DNA of 64,000 bases. It comes from Polynucleobacter sp. MWH-UH19D. GTDB taxonomy: Bacteria > Pseudomonadota > Gammaproteobacteria > Burkholderiales > Burkholderiaceae. Positions within the stretch are counted from its first letter, which is position 1, and each line of letters starts with the position of its first letter. This document shows, one piece after another, positions 35,283 through 44,934 of the stretch. The translations under genes were made by a program, and so were the position numbers. Location: assembly GCF_040409795.1 (NCBI RefSeq), contig NZ_CP099571.1:434001-498000 (forward strand), given 5' to 3'. The notes under the pieces are model-generated. The model saw only the letters and a list, made by a program, of their open reading frames with translations. It was not told where the DNA came from and did not search any database.

Positions 35283-36245
35283 TTACTTTTTCTCTAATAC
35301 CGTTTGCACAACATAACGGGGGCGATTACGGATCTGTTGGTAAATGCGGCCGATGTATTCACCTAGTAAGCCAAGACCAAAGAGCATCACACCAATCAGG
35401 AAGAAGGTGAGCGCAAACAAGGTAAAGACACCCTCTACCTCAGCGCCTAGTACAAAGCGACGAACTAAGAGGTAAGCAAATAGGCTGCCGGCAGCAAGGG
35501 AGAGAAGCATGCCAAGGATCGAGAAAATCTGCAAAGGCATGATAGAGAACCCAGTCACTAAATCAAAGTTCAGACGAATGAGTTGGTACAGGCTGTATTT
35601 GGATTCACCTGCAAAACGCTCTTCATGTTTAACGGTGATTTCAACAGGATTAGCTGCAAAGGTGTACGCGAGTGCAGGAATAAAGGTATTGTTTTCATCG
35701 CATTGACGCACTAGATCAACAATACGCCTGCTATAGCCGCGCAACATACAACCTTGATCAGTCATGGTGATACGAGTAATGTTTTCACGCAAACGATTCA
35801 TGGCGCGTGAAGCAAATTTTCTAAAGAAGCTATCGCGACGATCGGCGCGAATAGTGCCAACATAGTCGTGTCCAGCAATCAGCTGCTCAACCAGAGCATC
35901 AATTTCTTCAGGGGGATTTTGTAGATCCGCATCTAAGGTAATGATGTATTCACCTTTTGCGTATTCAAAGCCAGCCATGATGGCCATATGTTGGCCAAAA
36001 TTACTGTGGAATAAAACTGCTCTTGTGACATCAGGGCGAAGATCAACCTGTTTAGCCAATATGCCAGCAGATCGATCCTTGCTGCCATCGTTTACAAACA
36101 CAATCTCATAAGAGATGTTGCGCTTGGCGGATACCGCATCTAATGCAGGGTAGAGTCGATCAAATAATGCCTGGAGGCCATCTTCCTCGTTGTATACAGG
36201 AATAACAACACTTAGCTTTGGGTTGGCAACTAATTTAGCAGTCAT
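35283..36245 (-). CDS. arnC: Undecaprenyl-phosphate 4-deoxy-4-formamido-L-arabinose transferase ArnC
   Basis: 320 aa GT2 glycosyltransferase with two C-terminal membrane segments (about 230-255 and 270-295). It attaches L-Ara4FN to undecaprenyl phosphate on the cytoplasmic face. S-V-V-I-P-V-Y-N-E-E, F-V-N-D-G-S-K-D, D-A-D-L-Q-N-P-P-E and the late R-x-R-P-R-Y mark the family. ATG at 36245 is preferred over a TTG 12 codons upstream (length 320 against 322 in E. coli). DPM1-like proteins are similar, but the arn context decides. Confidence 0.92.
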   Translation of the reverse strand: MTAKLVANPKLSVVIPVYNEEDGLQALFDRLYPALDAVSAKRNISYEIVFVNDGSKDRSAGILAKQVDLRPDVTRAVLFHSNFGQHMAIMAGFEYAKGEYIITLDADLQNPPEEIDALVEQLIAGHDYVGTIRADRRDSFFRKFASRAMNRLRENITRITMTDQGCMLRGYSRRIVDLVRQCDENNTFIPALAYTFAANPVEITVKHEERFAGESKYSLYQLIRLNFDLVTGFSIMPLQIFSILGMLLSLAAGSLFAYLLVRRFVLGAEVEGVFTLFALTFFLIGVMLFGLGLLGEYIGRIYQQIRNRPRYVVQTVLEKK

Positions 36246-36286
36246 GCCGCAATTTTGCCTGATTCTGGGGATTTGACCCAATAAAG

Positions 36287-37450
36287 CTATTTTTTGCAGT
36301 GTTTCTGCAGGATTCCAATGAGTGCGCTTGCAATGCGAGCAATATCTGGGTCTTTCATACCTGGAAATAATGGCAGCGTCAGAATAGATTTACCAATACG
36401 TTCTGCAACGGGTGTGGAACTGGTTTGGTAGCCTAAATTTTTATATAAAGTAAAACCGGTGATGGCAGGGTAGTGAACTCCAGTTCCAATACCGAGTTCT
36501 TTGAGTTCCGTCATGATTTGTGCGCGATCGCAATCGAGTTGTTCAAGTGGAAGCACAACTTGAAACATGTGCCAATTGCTACCAGTAAAGTTTTCTACTG
36601 GTAGCTCTAATCGTAAATCAAGGCCAGTAGAAGTCAGTTCATTGCGGATCGCATCAAAGTACTGACGAGCTAATGCAGTGCGTCTGGTTTGGTACGTAGG
36701 TAATTGTTTGAGTTGTTGCAAGCCGATAACGGCATTCACGTCTGTTAGATTGTCTTTGCCACCCAAGACATCTACATCCATGCCATCCATGCCTTGGCGG
36801 GTCAGTCCTTGTAGACGAAATTTCTCGGCAAGCTTTGCTTCATCAGCATTGTTTAAAACCAGGCAGCCGCCTTCAATAGTGGTGAGATTTTTATTGGCCT
36901 GAAAACTAAAGCTCACCAGATCGCCAAAGCTCCCAATCTTCTTGCCTTGCCATTGAGAGCCAAAGGCTTGCGCAGCATCTTCGATAACGCGCAATTGATG
37001 TTGTTTAGCTAGTGAGTAGAGCTTATCCATATCAACAGGTAGTCCTGCAAGATAGACTGGCATGATGGCTTTTGTTTTGGATGTAATAGCACTGGCTACT
37101 TTATTGAGATCGATATTGCGTGTGACGGGATCGATATCCACAAAAACGGGTTTTGCACCGACGCTTAAGATGACATTGGAAGTGGCAACCCAAGAAATGG
37201 GAGTGGTAATGACTTCATCGCCTTCGCCTATGCCAGCCACTTGAAGCGCAATCTTCATTGTCGCAGTGCCATTGGCAAAGCAGCGCACAGGACGCCCGCC
37301 AAAGTATTGGCTAAGAGCAGATTCAAACTCAGCGAGCTTGGGTCCTGAAGTAACCCAGCCAGAACGCAAAACTTCAGCGACCGCATCAATCGTTTCTTGA
37401 TTAAAGTTTGGTCGTGTAAATGGGATAAATTCGAAGTTAGCGCTTGACAT
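36287..37450 (-). CDS. arnB: UDP-4-amino-4-deoxy-L-arabinose aminotransferase ArnB
   Basis: 387 aa DegT/DnrJ/EryC1-family PLP enzyme that transaminates the UDP-4-keto-pentose to UDP-L-Ara4N with glutamate. It starts near F-I-P-F-T-R-P, and PLP-binding Lys187 lies in F-S-F-Q-A-N-K-N-L-T-T-I-E-G-G, as in ArnB (F-S-F-H-A-I-K-N-I-T). Six bases... of spacing to arnC are short enough for one operon; arnT lies upstream by 11 bases. Confidence 0.94.
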   Translation of the reverse strand: MSSANFEFIPFTRPNFNQETIDAVAEVLRSGWVTSGPKLAEFESALSQYFGGRPVRCFANGTATMKIALQVAGIGEGDEVITTPISWVATSNVILSVGAKPVFVDIDPVTRNIDLNKVASAITSKTKAIMPVYLAGLPVDMDKLYSLAKQHQLRVIEDAAQAFGSQWQGKKIGSFGDLVSFSFQANKNLTTIEGGCLVLNNADEAKLAEKFRLQGLTRQGMDGMDVDVLGGKDNLTDVNAVIGLQQLKQLPTYQTRRTALARQYFDAIRNELTSTGLDLRLELPVENFTGSNWHMFQVVLPLEQLDCDRAQIMTELKELGIGTGVHYPAITGFTLYKNLGYQTSSTPVAERIGKSILTLPLFPGMKDPDIARIASALIGILQKHCKK

Positions 37451-37461
37451 GATGCTCTATC

Positions 37462-39153
37462 TTACTGTGTTGCATTTGAGTTGTCGGGGTGCCTCACAAT
37501 CACTCGTCGTGAATCACGCCCCACCTCTTGCATAGGCAAGTTTTTCGCTTGGAGTTCAATAAATACTTCGGGCACCATCATGGCGTAGGCACTCTGATCT
37601 TCTTGCCAGCGAGTAATGAAAGCTTCCATGGTTGGGATCCAAAGATCAGGTTCTTGATTGACGCCAAACTCAAGCTCGTCTGGTGATTGCACCATGATCA
37701 TGGTTCTGCCCAAATAGAATGGCACTGTGTGATCAAGTAAACGAACAGAGTAAAAGTTCACTTTTTCTGGAATAGAAGACTTCACTTGATTAACTAAATC
37801 AATTCCAGAAACTGCACGGCCTAATGTTTCATGGCCAGTGCCAGCAATGATGGCGCACAAGAAAAAGCCCCACGCAAAACTCACAATGCTTTGAATGCCA
37901 TTGCGTTTAGATTGAAAGCTTGCATAAAGGCTGAATGCAATCAAGACAATGAGTGCGGCAATAATCCAATGCACATACTGGGCATAGGCCTCAACTTCAT
38001 CTGGTCTAGCTTGCTTACCAATATTAGATAAAAACAGAAAGCCGATGCCAGCCAATACGGCAAATCCAATAGTTTGAAAGCGCCAGGTAAAAGATAAAGA
38101 GTTGTTCTGATCCAGTAAGTGGTCGAGGCGGTTACCGATTAATAATGCAAGCGCAGGAAAGACGGGGATGATATAGCCAGGTAGCTTGGATTGGGAAACA
38201 CTAAAAAACGCGAAGATCACAAGAAACCAGCAGCTCAATAACCATCCGCAAGAGAATGTTTTCGAACGCTCTTGCCATGCTTGCACAATAGAACCTGGAA
38301 GTTGCGCTACCCAAGGCAGAAGCCCAATTAGTAGCAGTGGCACAAAGTAATAGATGGGACCTGTTCTGCTATGGGCATCTTGGGTGAAACGTTGCAGGTG
38401 TTCATGAATAAAGAAAAATTCTAAGAACTCTGGATTGCGTTGTGCTACCAACACAAACCAAGGTGCAGTGATGGCTAAAAATAAAATCGTTCCAGTAAAT
38501 AAATGCAAGCGCATCCAAATTTTCCAATCCCTTGCGCTAATGGAGTAGATTACAAAAACCATGGCGGGTATGGCGGCACCAATTACGCCTTTAGATAGCG
38601 TTGCCAGTGCCATGAAAATCCAGCATGCCCACATCCAATGGCGACGACTCGATTGAGTGTGTGCAGTTTGCGCAATCAAAAGACTACATAGCGAGGCAAC
38701 TAAAAAAGCAGACAAGCCCATATCTAAAGAATTGAAGTGTCCACTAATGACCCACATGGGACTCGAGGCTAAAACAACTGCCGCCAGCCATCCCGCTCTG
38801 GCGTTATAAATCTTTGCGCCAGTAAATCCAATTGCCAAAATAGTTAAGAAGCCTGTGAGGGCAGTCCAGAGTCTGGCTTGCCAATCACCAATCCCAAATA
38901 ACTGAAATGTGGCAGCAGTTGCCCATATTTGGAGTGGTGGTTTTTCAAAATACTTGTAGCCGTTATAGCGAGGAGTAACCCAATCGCCTGTGACGAGCAT
39001 TTCTCGAGCCATCTCGGCATATCGTCCCTCGTCCGAAGGAATCAAATGGCGGTAGTTAAGGGTTCCAAACCAAAGCGCTGCATAGATTAGCAATAGCAGC
39101 AAAATCTTGCCGGGGTGTAAGGCTGATGACTGCCGAATTTGGCTAAATTGCAT
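37462..39153 (-). CDS. arnT: Lipid A L-Ara4N transferase (ArnT/PMT-family glycosyltransferase)
   Basis: 563 aa polytopic membrane protein with about 12 hydrophobic segments and a C-terminal periplasmic part. The first periplasmic loop S-D-E-G-R-Y-A-E-M-A-R-E-M-L has the acidic pair typical of ArnT and related GT83 enzymes, then K-Y-F-E-K-P-P-L. It would move L-Ara4N from undecaprenyl phosphate to lipid A on the periplasmic face, lowering negative charge and polymyxin binding. The gene starts on the stop of the Mth938-like gene (TAATG). Confidence 0.9.
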   Translation of the reverse strand: MQFSQIRQSSALHPGKILLLLLIYAALWFGTLNYRHLIPSDEGRYAEMAREMLVTGDWVTPRYNGYKYFEKPPLQIWATAATFQLFGIGDWQARLWTALTGFLTILAIGFTGAKIYNARAGWLAAVVLASSPMWVISGHFNSLDMGLSAFLVASLCSLLIAQTAHTQSSRRHWMWACWIFMALATLSKGVIGAAIPAMVFVIYSISARDWKIWMRLHLFTGTILFLAITAPWFVLVAQRNPEFLEFFFIHEHLQRFTQDAHSRTGPIYYFVPLLLIGLLPWVAQLPGSIVQAWQERSKTFSCGWLLSCWFLVIFAFFSVSQSKLPGYIIPVFPALALLIGNRLDHLLDQNNSLSFTWRFQTIGFAVLAGIGFLFLSNIGKQARPDEVEAYAQYVHWIIAALIVLIAFSLYASFQSKRNGIQSIVSFAWGFFLCAIIAGTGHETLGRAVSGIDLVNQVKSSIPEKVNFYSVRLLDHTVPFYLGRTMIMVQSPDELEFGVNQEPDLWIPTMEAFITRWQEDQSAYAMMVPEVFIELQAKNLPMQEVGRDSRRVIVRHPDNSNATQ

Positions 39154-39536
39154 TAGCTAGGCTCCACAATCAAGGCCAAAAGGACTTTTCGGCCTTCACC
39201 AACCAGGATGTTGTAGGTACGGCAGGCTGCTTGTGAGTCCATGATTTCAAAGCCAATTTTGGCCAAAATCAGGTTTTTTAAGAGCTCAGGCCGTGGAAAT
39301 TGCTGGCGACTACCAGTGCCAATCAGAATCAATTCTGGCTTTAGATTAGCTATTTGGCTGAAATGGTTGACCTCAAGGTCGCCAAAAGATTTCACAGGCC
39401 ACTCCAGGGTTTCGCCATCCGAGCTCAAAAGGACGCTGTGCTTGTATGGAGTTTGGTTGATCTCCACGTAGCCATCGCCATAGCCAGTGATCGTATTGGC
39501 TCCAGAATGGGGGTCAGATTGAAGCTTCAAGTGCAC
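39153..39536 (-). CDS. Mth938-domain (DUF498) protein
   Basis: 127 aa cytoplasmic protein of the Mth938/NDUFAF3-like family, with the core S-F-G-D-L-E, P-E-L-I-L-I-G-T-G and A-C-R-T-Y-N-I-L-V-G-E-G-R-K-V-L-L-A-L. Bacterial members have no settled function. It is the first gene of the arn run, and its stop overlaps the arnT start, so it is translationally coupled to arnT. Placement with arn genes does not show a role in lipid A. Confidence 0.88.
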   Translation of the reverse strand: MHLKLQSDPHSGANTITGYGDGYVEINQTPYKHSVLLSSDGETLEWPVKSFGDLEVNHFSQIANLKPELILIGTGSRQQFPRPELLKNLILAKIGFEIMDSQAACRTYNILVGEGRKVLLALIVEPS

Positions 39537-39609
39537 TCTCTGTCATAATTAGGAGGATTATAGCTAGCTGTTTTTTCCGAGATTTCAAGAACTTACCCTG
39601 TAATTTATT

Positions 39610-40866
39610 GTGAAACCCATCCTAAAGTCCCAAAAACTCGATAACGTCTGTTATGACATTCGTGGGCCTGTGCTCGAGCTTGCTCAGCGCATGGAGGAAG
39701 AGGGTCACAAAATCATCAAATTAAACATTGGAAACGTAGGGGTTTTCGGTTTTGATCCTCCTGAAGAGATTCAGTTGGACATGATCCGCAATTTGAGTAA
39801 TGCCTCCGCATATTCCGATTCCAAGGGTATTTTTGCTGCACGTAAAGCCATCATGCAGTATTGCCAAGAAAAAGGTATTCAAGGTGTAGCGCTCGATGAT
39901 GTCTACACCGGCAATGGCGTTTCTGAACTCATCGTGTTGTCGATGAATGCACTCTTAAATGATGGTGATGAAGTATTGGTGCCAACACCAGACTATCCTT
40001 TGTGGACTGCCGCTGTCAGTTTATCGAGTGGCACCCCTGTGCACTATCTTTGTGATGAGTCAAAAGACTGGGCGCCAGATTTAAATGATTTGCGTAAAAA
40101 AATTACACCTAAGACCAAAGCGATTGTGGTGATCAACCCAAACAATCCAACGGGTGCAATTTATTCAAAGGAAGTATTGCTTGAGCTCACGCAGATTGCT
40201 CGTGAGCATGGTTTGATTTTGTTTGCTGATGAGATTTACGACAAGATGTTGTATGACGGCGAGAAACATATTTCTTTAGCCTCCTTATCTACCGACGTAG
40301 TCATCATCACCTTTAATGGCCTTTCCAAAAATTACCGCTCATGCGGTTATCGTGCTGGTTGGATGGTGGTCTCGGGCGATAAAGAGATGGTGCGAGATTA
40401 CATTGAAGGTCTCAATATGTTGGCGTCAATGCGGCTCTGTGCAAACGTTCCTGGTCAGTACGCTATTCAAACTGCGTTAGGTGGGTATCAGAGTATTAAT
40501 GATCTGGTTAGCGAGGGCGGCCGTTTAGCTAAGCAGCGCGATCTTGCTTGGAAGCTTATTACCGATATTCCTGGCGTGTCTTGCATAAAACCAAAATCTG
40601 CCTTGTATTTATTTCCAAAGCTCGATCCTGAGATTTACCCAATTGAAGATGATCAGCAGTTTGTTGCTGATCTTTTAAAAGAAGAAAAAGTATTGTTAGT
40701 GCAAGGTTCTGGATTTAACTGGGGTAAGCCTGATCATTTCCGCGTAGTGTTCTTGCCTCATGAAGATGTATTAAAAGAGGCGATTGGACGTCTTGCGCGT
40801 TTTCTCGAGCGTTATCGCAATAAACATGGCCGTAAGGCTTCTACAACTGCAGCAAAGGCATCATGA
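39610..40866 (+). CDS. alaA: Glutamate-pyruvate aminotransferase (AlaA type)
   Basis: 418 aa fold-type I aminotransferase that makes alanine from pyruvate and glutamate. Long identity with E. coli AlaA is recognisable (S-x-K-L-D-N-V-C-Y-D-I-R-G-P-V-L near the start; Y-P-L-W-T-A-A-V-S-L-S-S-G; N-P-N-N-P-T-G-A). The PLP Lys is Lys240 in F-N-G-L-S-K. The segment L-N-I-G-N-V-G-V-F-G-F differs from the usual G-N-P-A-P-F. The start is a GTG without ribosome-binding site, with TGTAAT ending about six bases upstream. It overlaps hom by ATGA, so alanine and threonine genes are coupled. Confidence 0.93.
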   Translation: MKPILKSQKLDNVCYDIRGPVLELAQRMEEEGHKIIKLNIGNVGVFGFDPPEEIQLDMIRNLSNASAYSDSKGIFAARKAIMQYCQEKGIQGVALDDVYTGNGVSELIVLSMNALLNDGDEVLVPTPDYPLWTAAVSLSSGTPVHYLCDESKDWAPDLNDLRKKITPKTKAIVVINPNNPTGAIYSKEVLLELTQIAREHGLILFADEIYDKMLYDGEKHISLASLSTDVVIITFNGLSKNYRSCGYRAGWMVVSGDKEMVRDYIEGLNMLASMRLCANVPGQYAIQTALGGYQSINDLVSEGGRLAKQRDLAWKLITDIPGVSCIKPKSALYLFPKLDPEIYPIEDDQQFVADLLKEEKVLLVQGSGFNWGKPDHFRVVFLPHEDVLKEAIGRLARFLERYRNKHGRKASTTAAKAS

Positions 40867-42173
40867 AACCGATTCAAGTAGGTCTGTTAGGTATTGGCAC
40901 CGTTGGTGGTGGCGTGTTCACTGTTCTCGAACGTAACCAAGATGAAATTACTCGCCGCGCAGGTCGTGGCATTCGTATTAATACCATTGCCGATCTCAAT
41001 GTAGATCGCGCCAAAGAAATCGTTAAGGATCGTGCGCAGGTAGTAAATGACGCTCGTGCGGTGATTAAGAACCCTGAGATTGATATCGTTGTCGAGTTAA
41101 TTGGCGGTTATGGCATTGCTAAAGACTTGGTTTTGGAGGCAATTGCTGCTGGTAAGCATGTGGTTACTGCAAATAAGGCCTTGATTGCTGTTCATGGCAA
41201 CGAGATCTTCAAAGCTGCGCATGAAAAAGGCGTAATGGTTGCTTTCGAGGCTGCTGTTGCTGGCGGCATTCCGATCATCAAGGCTTTGCGTGAGGGCTTA
41301 ACAGCCAATCGCATTGAGTGGATTGCCGGCATTATTAATGGCACCACGAATTTCATTCTTTCTGAAATGCGTGATAAAGGCTTGGACTTTGAAACCGTAT
41401 TGAAAGAAGCCCAACGCTTGGGTTATGCAGAGGCTGATCCAACTTTTGATATTGAAGGCGTTGATGCCGCGCATAAAGCAACCATCATGAGTGCAATTGC
41501 ATTCGGTATCCCGATGCAGTTTGAAAAGGCGCATGTTGAAGGCATCACAAAATTAGCGGCAATTGATATTCGTTATGCAGAGCAATTGGGTTATCGCATC
41601 AAGTTGCTTGGTATCGCTAAAAAAACAACTTGTGGTGTTGAGTTACGTGTGCATCCAACATTGATCCCTGCAAAACGTTTAATCGCTAACGTAGAGGGCG
41701 CAATGAACGCGGTTCAAGTATTTGGCGATGCAGTGGGTACTACTCTTTACTACGGTAAAGGCGCTGGATCTGAGCCAACTGCCTCTGCAGTGATTGCAGA
41801 CTTGGTGGATATCACTCGTTTGCTTAGCGCAGATGCTGAGCATCGCGTGCCATATTTGGCTTTCCAACCAGATGCTGTGCAAAATACACCCGTCTTGCCG
41901 ATTGGCGAGATTACAACAAGCTACTACTTACGTATGCGCGTAGCTGACCAGGCAGGTGTGCTTGCCGACATCACCAGAATTTTGGCATCACATGGTGTAT
42001 CTATCGATGCGCTCTTGCAGAAAGAGGCAGATGAGGGTGAAAGTCAAACTGATTTAGTGGCATTGACTCACGAGACTAAAGAGAAAAATATGCTCGCCGC
42101 AATTAAAGAGATTCAAGAGCTCAAAACAGTTGCTGGTGAAGTAGTGAAGATCCGTTTAGAAAATCTGTCTTAA
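40863..42173 (+). CDS. hom: Homoserine dehydrogenase
   Basis: 436 aa monofunctional enzyme (no aspartokinase part) reducing aspartate semialdehyde to homoserine. NAD(P) loop G-L-L-G-I-G-T-V-G-G-G, A-N-K-A-L, G-I-I-N-G-T-T-N-F and the E-A-Q-x-L-G-Y-A-E-A-D-P-x-D-x-E-G motif are present. A C-terminal ACT domain (about 355-430) suggests feedback inhibition by threonine. Coupled to alaA by a four-base overlap and followed by thrC after 16 bases. Confidence 0.97.
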   Translation: MKPIQVGLLGIGTVGGGVFTVLERNQDEITRRAGRGIRINTIADLNVDRAKEIVKDRAQVVNDARAVIKNPEIDIVVELIGGYGIAKDLVLEAIAAGKHVVTANKALIAVHGNEIFKAAHEKGVMVAFEAAVAGGIPIIKALREGLTANRIEWIAGIINGTTNFILSEMRDKGLDFETVLKEAQRLGYAEADPTFDIEGVDAAHKATIMSAIAFGIPMQFEKAHVEGITKLAAIDIRYAEQLGYRIKLLGIAKKTTCGVELRVHPTLIPAKRLIANVEGAMNAVQVFGDAVGTTLYYGKGAGSEPTASAVIADLVDITRLLSADAEHRVPYLAFQPDAVQNTPVLPIGEITTSYYLRMRVADQAGVLADITRILASHGVSIDALLQKEADEGESQTDLVALTHETKEKNMLAAIKEIQELKTVAGEVVKIRLENLS

Positions 42174-42189
42174 GCAATTAAACATCAAC

Positions 42190-43632
42190 ATGCGTTACCA
42201 GTCCACTCGTGGCAATAGTCCACAACAATCTTTTTTAGAAATTCTGCTGGGTGGATTGGCGCCAGATGGCGGTTTATATCTCCCAACTCAGTATCCGCAA
42301 ATTACGCCTGCTCAATTAGATGCTTGGCGTGGATTGTCATACGCTGACCTCGCTTATGAAATCCTGAGTCTATATTGCGATGACATACCTGAGGCGGACT
42401 TGCGTGCTTTGTTGCGCAAGACCTATACAGAGCAAGTCTATTGCAATGGTCGCCCACAAGATTATGCGAAAGACATCACACCATTGCATTGGTTAGGCGA
42501 AGAGTATGGCACTCGCATCGGCTTATTAAGTTTGTCTAATGGCCCAACATTAGCTTTTAAAGATATGGCGATGCAGTTATTAGGCAACTTATTTGAGTAC
42601 GCCCTTAAACGTGCTGGCCAACAGCTGAATATTTTGGGTGCTACCTCGGGTGATACCGGTAGCGCCGCAGAATACGCTATGCGCGGCAAAGAAGGCGTCA
42701 AAGTATTTATGCTCTCTCCGCGCGGCAAGATGAGTGCATTTCAGTCGGCGCAAATGTATTCCTTGCAAGACCCAAATATCTTTAACTTAGCAGTAGCCGG
42801 GGTCTTTGATGATTGTCAGGATATTGTTAAGGCGGTCAGTAACGATCACGCCTTTAAAGCAAAGAATCAAATTGGCACAGTGAACTCGATTAACTGGGGG
42901 CGTGTAGTGGCACAGGTGGTCTACTACTTCCAAGGCTACTTGCTAGCAACTAAATCCAGCTCTGAAAAAGTATCGTTTACCGTTCCATCGGGCAACTTTG
43001 GTAATGTCTGCGCCGGTCATATCGCACGCATGATGGGCCTACCAATTGAGCATTTAGTTGTAGCCACCAATGAGAATGATGTTTTAGATGAGTTCTTCCG
43101 CACTGGCGTTTATCGTGCTCGTAAATCTGCAGAGACTTTGCATACATCCAGTCCGTCTATGGATATTTCAAAGGCTAGTAATTTTGAGCGCTTTGTTTTT
43201 GACTTTATGGGTAAAGACGGAAAAGCAACCGCAAGCATGTTTAAGCAAGTGGATGAGTCCGGTGGCTTTGATATCTCTAAAGAGGTAGTCTTCAAAGAGT
43301 TGGGTCAATATGGATTCCAGTCTGGTCGTAGTACCCATGCTAATCGCCTAGAAACTATTCGGGATATTGAGAATAAATACGGCATCATGATTGACACGCA
43401 TACGGCTGATGGCGTTAAGGTAGCGCGCGAACATTTACAGGCTGGTGTGCCAATGATTGTTCTGGAGACAGCTTTACCAATTAAGTTTGAAGAAACCATT
43501 CAAGAGGCTTTGGGTCGTCCAGCAGAGTGTCCTCCTGCATTCCGGGATATCAAATCAAAGCCTCAGCGCGTAGTCAATATTGACGCCGATGTAAATCAAG
43601 TGAAAGATTTTATTGCTACACATCTCAATTAA
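42190..43632 (+). CDS. thrC: Threonine synthase
   Basis: 480 aa PLP enzyme converting O-phosphohomoserine to threonine. N-terminal Y-x-S-T-R-G, PLP Lys124 in L-A-F-K-D-M-A, and the phosphate loop T-S-G-D-T-G-S-A-A are present; the length is of the long proteobacterial/yeast type. thrB is not in this window. It forms a threonine pair with hom. Confidence 0.97.
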   Translation: MRYQSTRGNSPQQSFLEILLGGLAPDGGLYLPTQYPQITPAQLDAWRGLSYADLAYEILSLYCDDIPEADLRALLRKTYTEQVYCNGRPQDYAKDITPLHWLGEEYGTRIGLLSLSNGPTLAFKDMAMQLLGNLFEYALKRAGQQLNILGATSGDTGSAAEYAMRGKEGVKVFMLSPRGKMSAFQSAQMYSLQDPNIFNLAVAGVFDDCQDIVKAVSNDHAFKAKNQIGTVNSINWGRVVAQVVYYFQGYLLATKSSSEKVSFTVPSGNFGNVCAGHIARMMGLPIEHLVVATNENDVLDEFFRTGVYRARKSAETLHTSSPSMDISKASNFERFVFDFMGKDGKATASMFKQVDESGGFDISKEVVFKELGQYGFQSGRSTHANRLETIRDIENKYGIMIDTHTADGVKVAREHLQAGVPMIVLETALPIKFEETIQEALGRPAECPPAFRDIKSKPQRVVNIDADVNQVKDFIATHLN

Positions 43633-43665
43633 ACATCTAGAGATAAGCCAGTAATAAGCATTGTT

Positions 43666-44916
43666 ATGAATAAGCCACCGATGTTGACCGCACAGCAGGC
43701 TTTAGAGCATTTGCTCTCACATGCAAAGCCTGTTCATGAAAATGAAAATGCCCCAGTGCAAGCCGCCTTGGGTCGTGTGCTCGCTGAAAATGTGCAGTCT
43801 CTAGTAGACGTTCCGCCTTTAGATAACACTTCAATGGATGGATACGCGGTTCGCGCCACCGATACCGCTACACCTGGTCAGGTGTTGCGAGTTGCGCAGC
43901 GTATTCCAGCAGGTTCAGTTGGCACGCAATTAGAGCCAGGCACTGCAGCGCGTATCTTTACTGGAGCGCCTGTTCCTCCTGGTGCAGATGCTGTCGTAAT
44001 GCAAGAGGACTGCGCCATATTAGAGGGGTCTGCAGACCAGGTGCAAGTGAATATAACTCCAACGCTTGGGCAGTGGATTCGTCGTCGTGGCGAGGATCTG
44101 TCTGCTGGAAAAACAGCGCTGGCCGCAGGTATTTTCTTGAGGCCGCAAGAATTGGGAGTGGCTGCTTCAGCTGGCTTGACCCATTTGAATGTAAAGCGGC
44201 GCGTAAAAGTTGCTGCATTCTTTACTGGTGATGAATTAGCGCTTCCCGGAGAGTCGTTAAAACCAGGCGGTATTTATAACTCCAATCGAGACACCTTGTT
44301 GGCTTGCCTGCGTGCTTTAGGTTGCGATGCAAGTGATTTAGGTATTGTCCCTGACCGTCTTGATGCAACTCGTGAGGCATTGCGACGTGCGAGTAAAGAT
44401 CATGACCTCATCATTACTTCTGGTGGAGTGTCTGTAGGTGAGGAAGATCACATTAAGCCTGCGGTGACTGCTGAAGGTAGATTGGATCTTTGGCAGATTG
44501 CAATTAAACCTGGCAAGCCTTTGGCATTTGGAGCTGTTCACAAAGCAGACCAAGCCAATGGCGCAAATACTGATGAAGCATGGTTTATAGGTTTGCCTGG
44601 CAATCCTGTATCCAGTTTTGTGACTTTCTTATTGTTTGTAAGGCCCTTTATTCTCAAATTACAAGGGCGTAAGTCAATTGCTACCCCATCCTACTTTGTG
44701 CGCGCCGACTTTGATTGGTTAAAAGCAGATCGCCGTAATGAATTCTTGCGCGTCAAAATGAACGAGCAGGGCGGCCTTGATTTATTCCCCAATCAAAGCT
44801 CTGGGGTGCTTACTAGTGCATCTTGGGGCGATGGATTAGTTGATTGTCCTCCTGGGCAAGCAATACACAAAGGTGATTTGGTGAAGTACATTCCCTTTGA
44901 TGCACTTCTCAAATAA
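43666..44916 (+). CDS. moeA: Molybdopterin molybdenumtransferase MoeA
   Basis: 416 aa. It inserts molybdate into adenylylated molybdopterin. Motifs: P-L-D-N-T-S-M-D-G-Y-A-V, R-I-F-T-G-A-P-V-P-x-G-A-D, S-G-G-V-S-V-G-E-E-D and G-L-P-G-N-P-V-S. A second ATG five codons on (43681) could also be the start. It is followed by moaD and moaE, giving a partial Moco cluster; moaA, moaC and mogA are not in the window. Confidence 0.96.
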   Translation: MNKPPMLTAQQALEHLLSHAKPVHENENAPVQAALGRVLAENVQSLVDVPPLDNTSMDGYAVRATDTATPGQVLRVAQRIPAGSVGTQLEPGTAARIFTGAPVPPGADAVVMQEDCAILEGSADQVQVNITPTLGQWIRRRGEDLSAGKTALAAGIFLRPQELGVAASAGLTHLNVKRRVKVAAFFTGDELALPGESLKPGGIYNSNRDTLLACLRALGCDASDLGIVPDRLDATREALRRASKDHDLIITSGGVSVGEEDHIKPAVTAEGRLDLWQIAIKPGKPLAFGAVHKADQANGANTDEAWFIGLPGNPVSSFVTFLLFVRPFILKLQGRKSIATPSYFVRADFDWLKADRRNEFLRVKMNEQGGLDLFPNQSSGVLTSASWGDGLVDCPPGQAIHKGDLVKYIPFDALLK

Positions 44917-44934
44917 TCAGTTTACGATTAGTCC

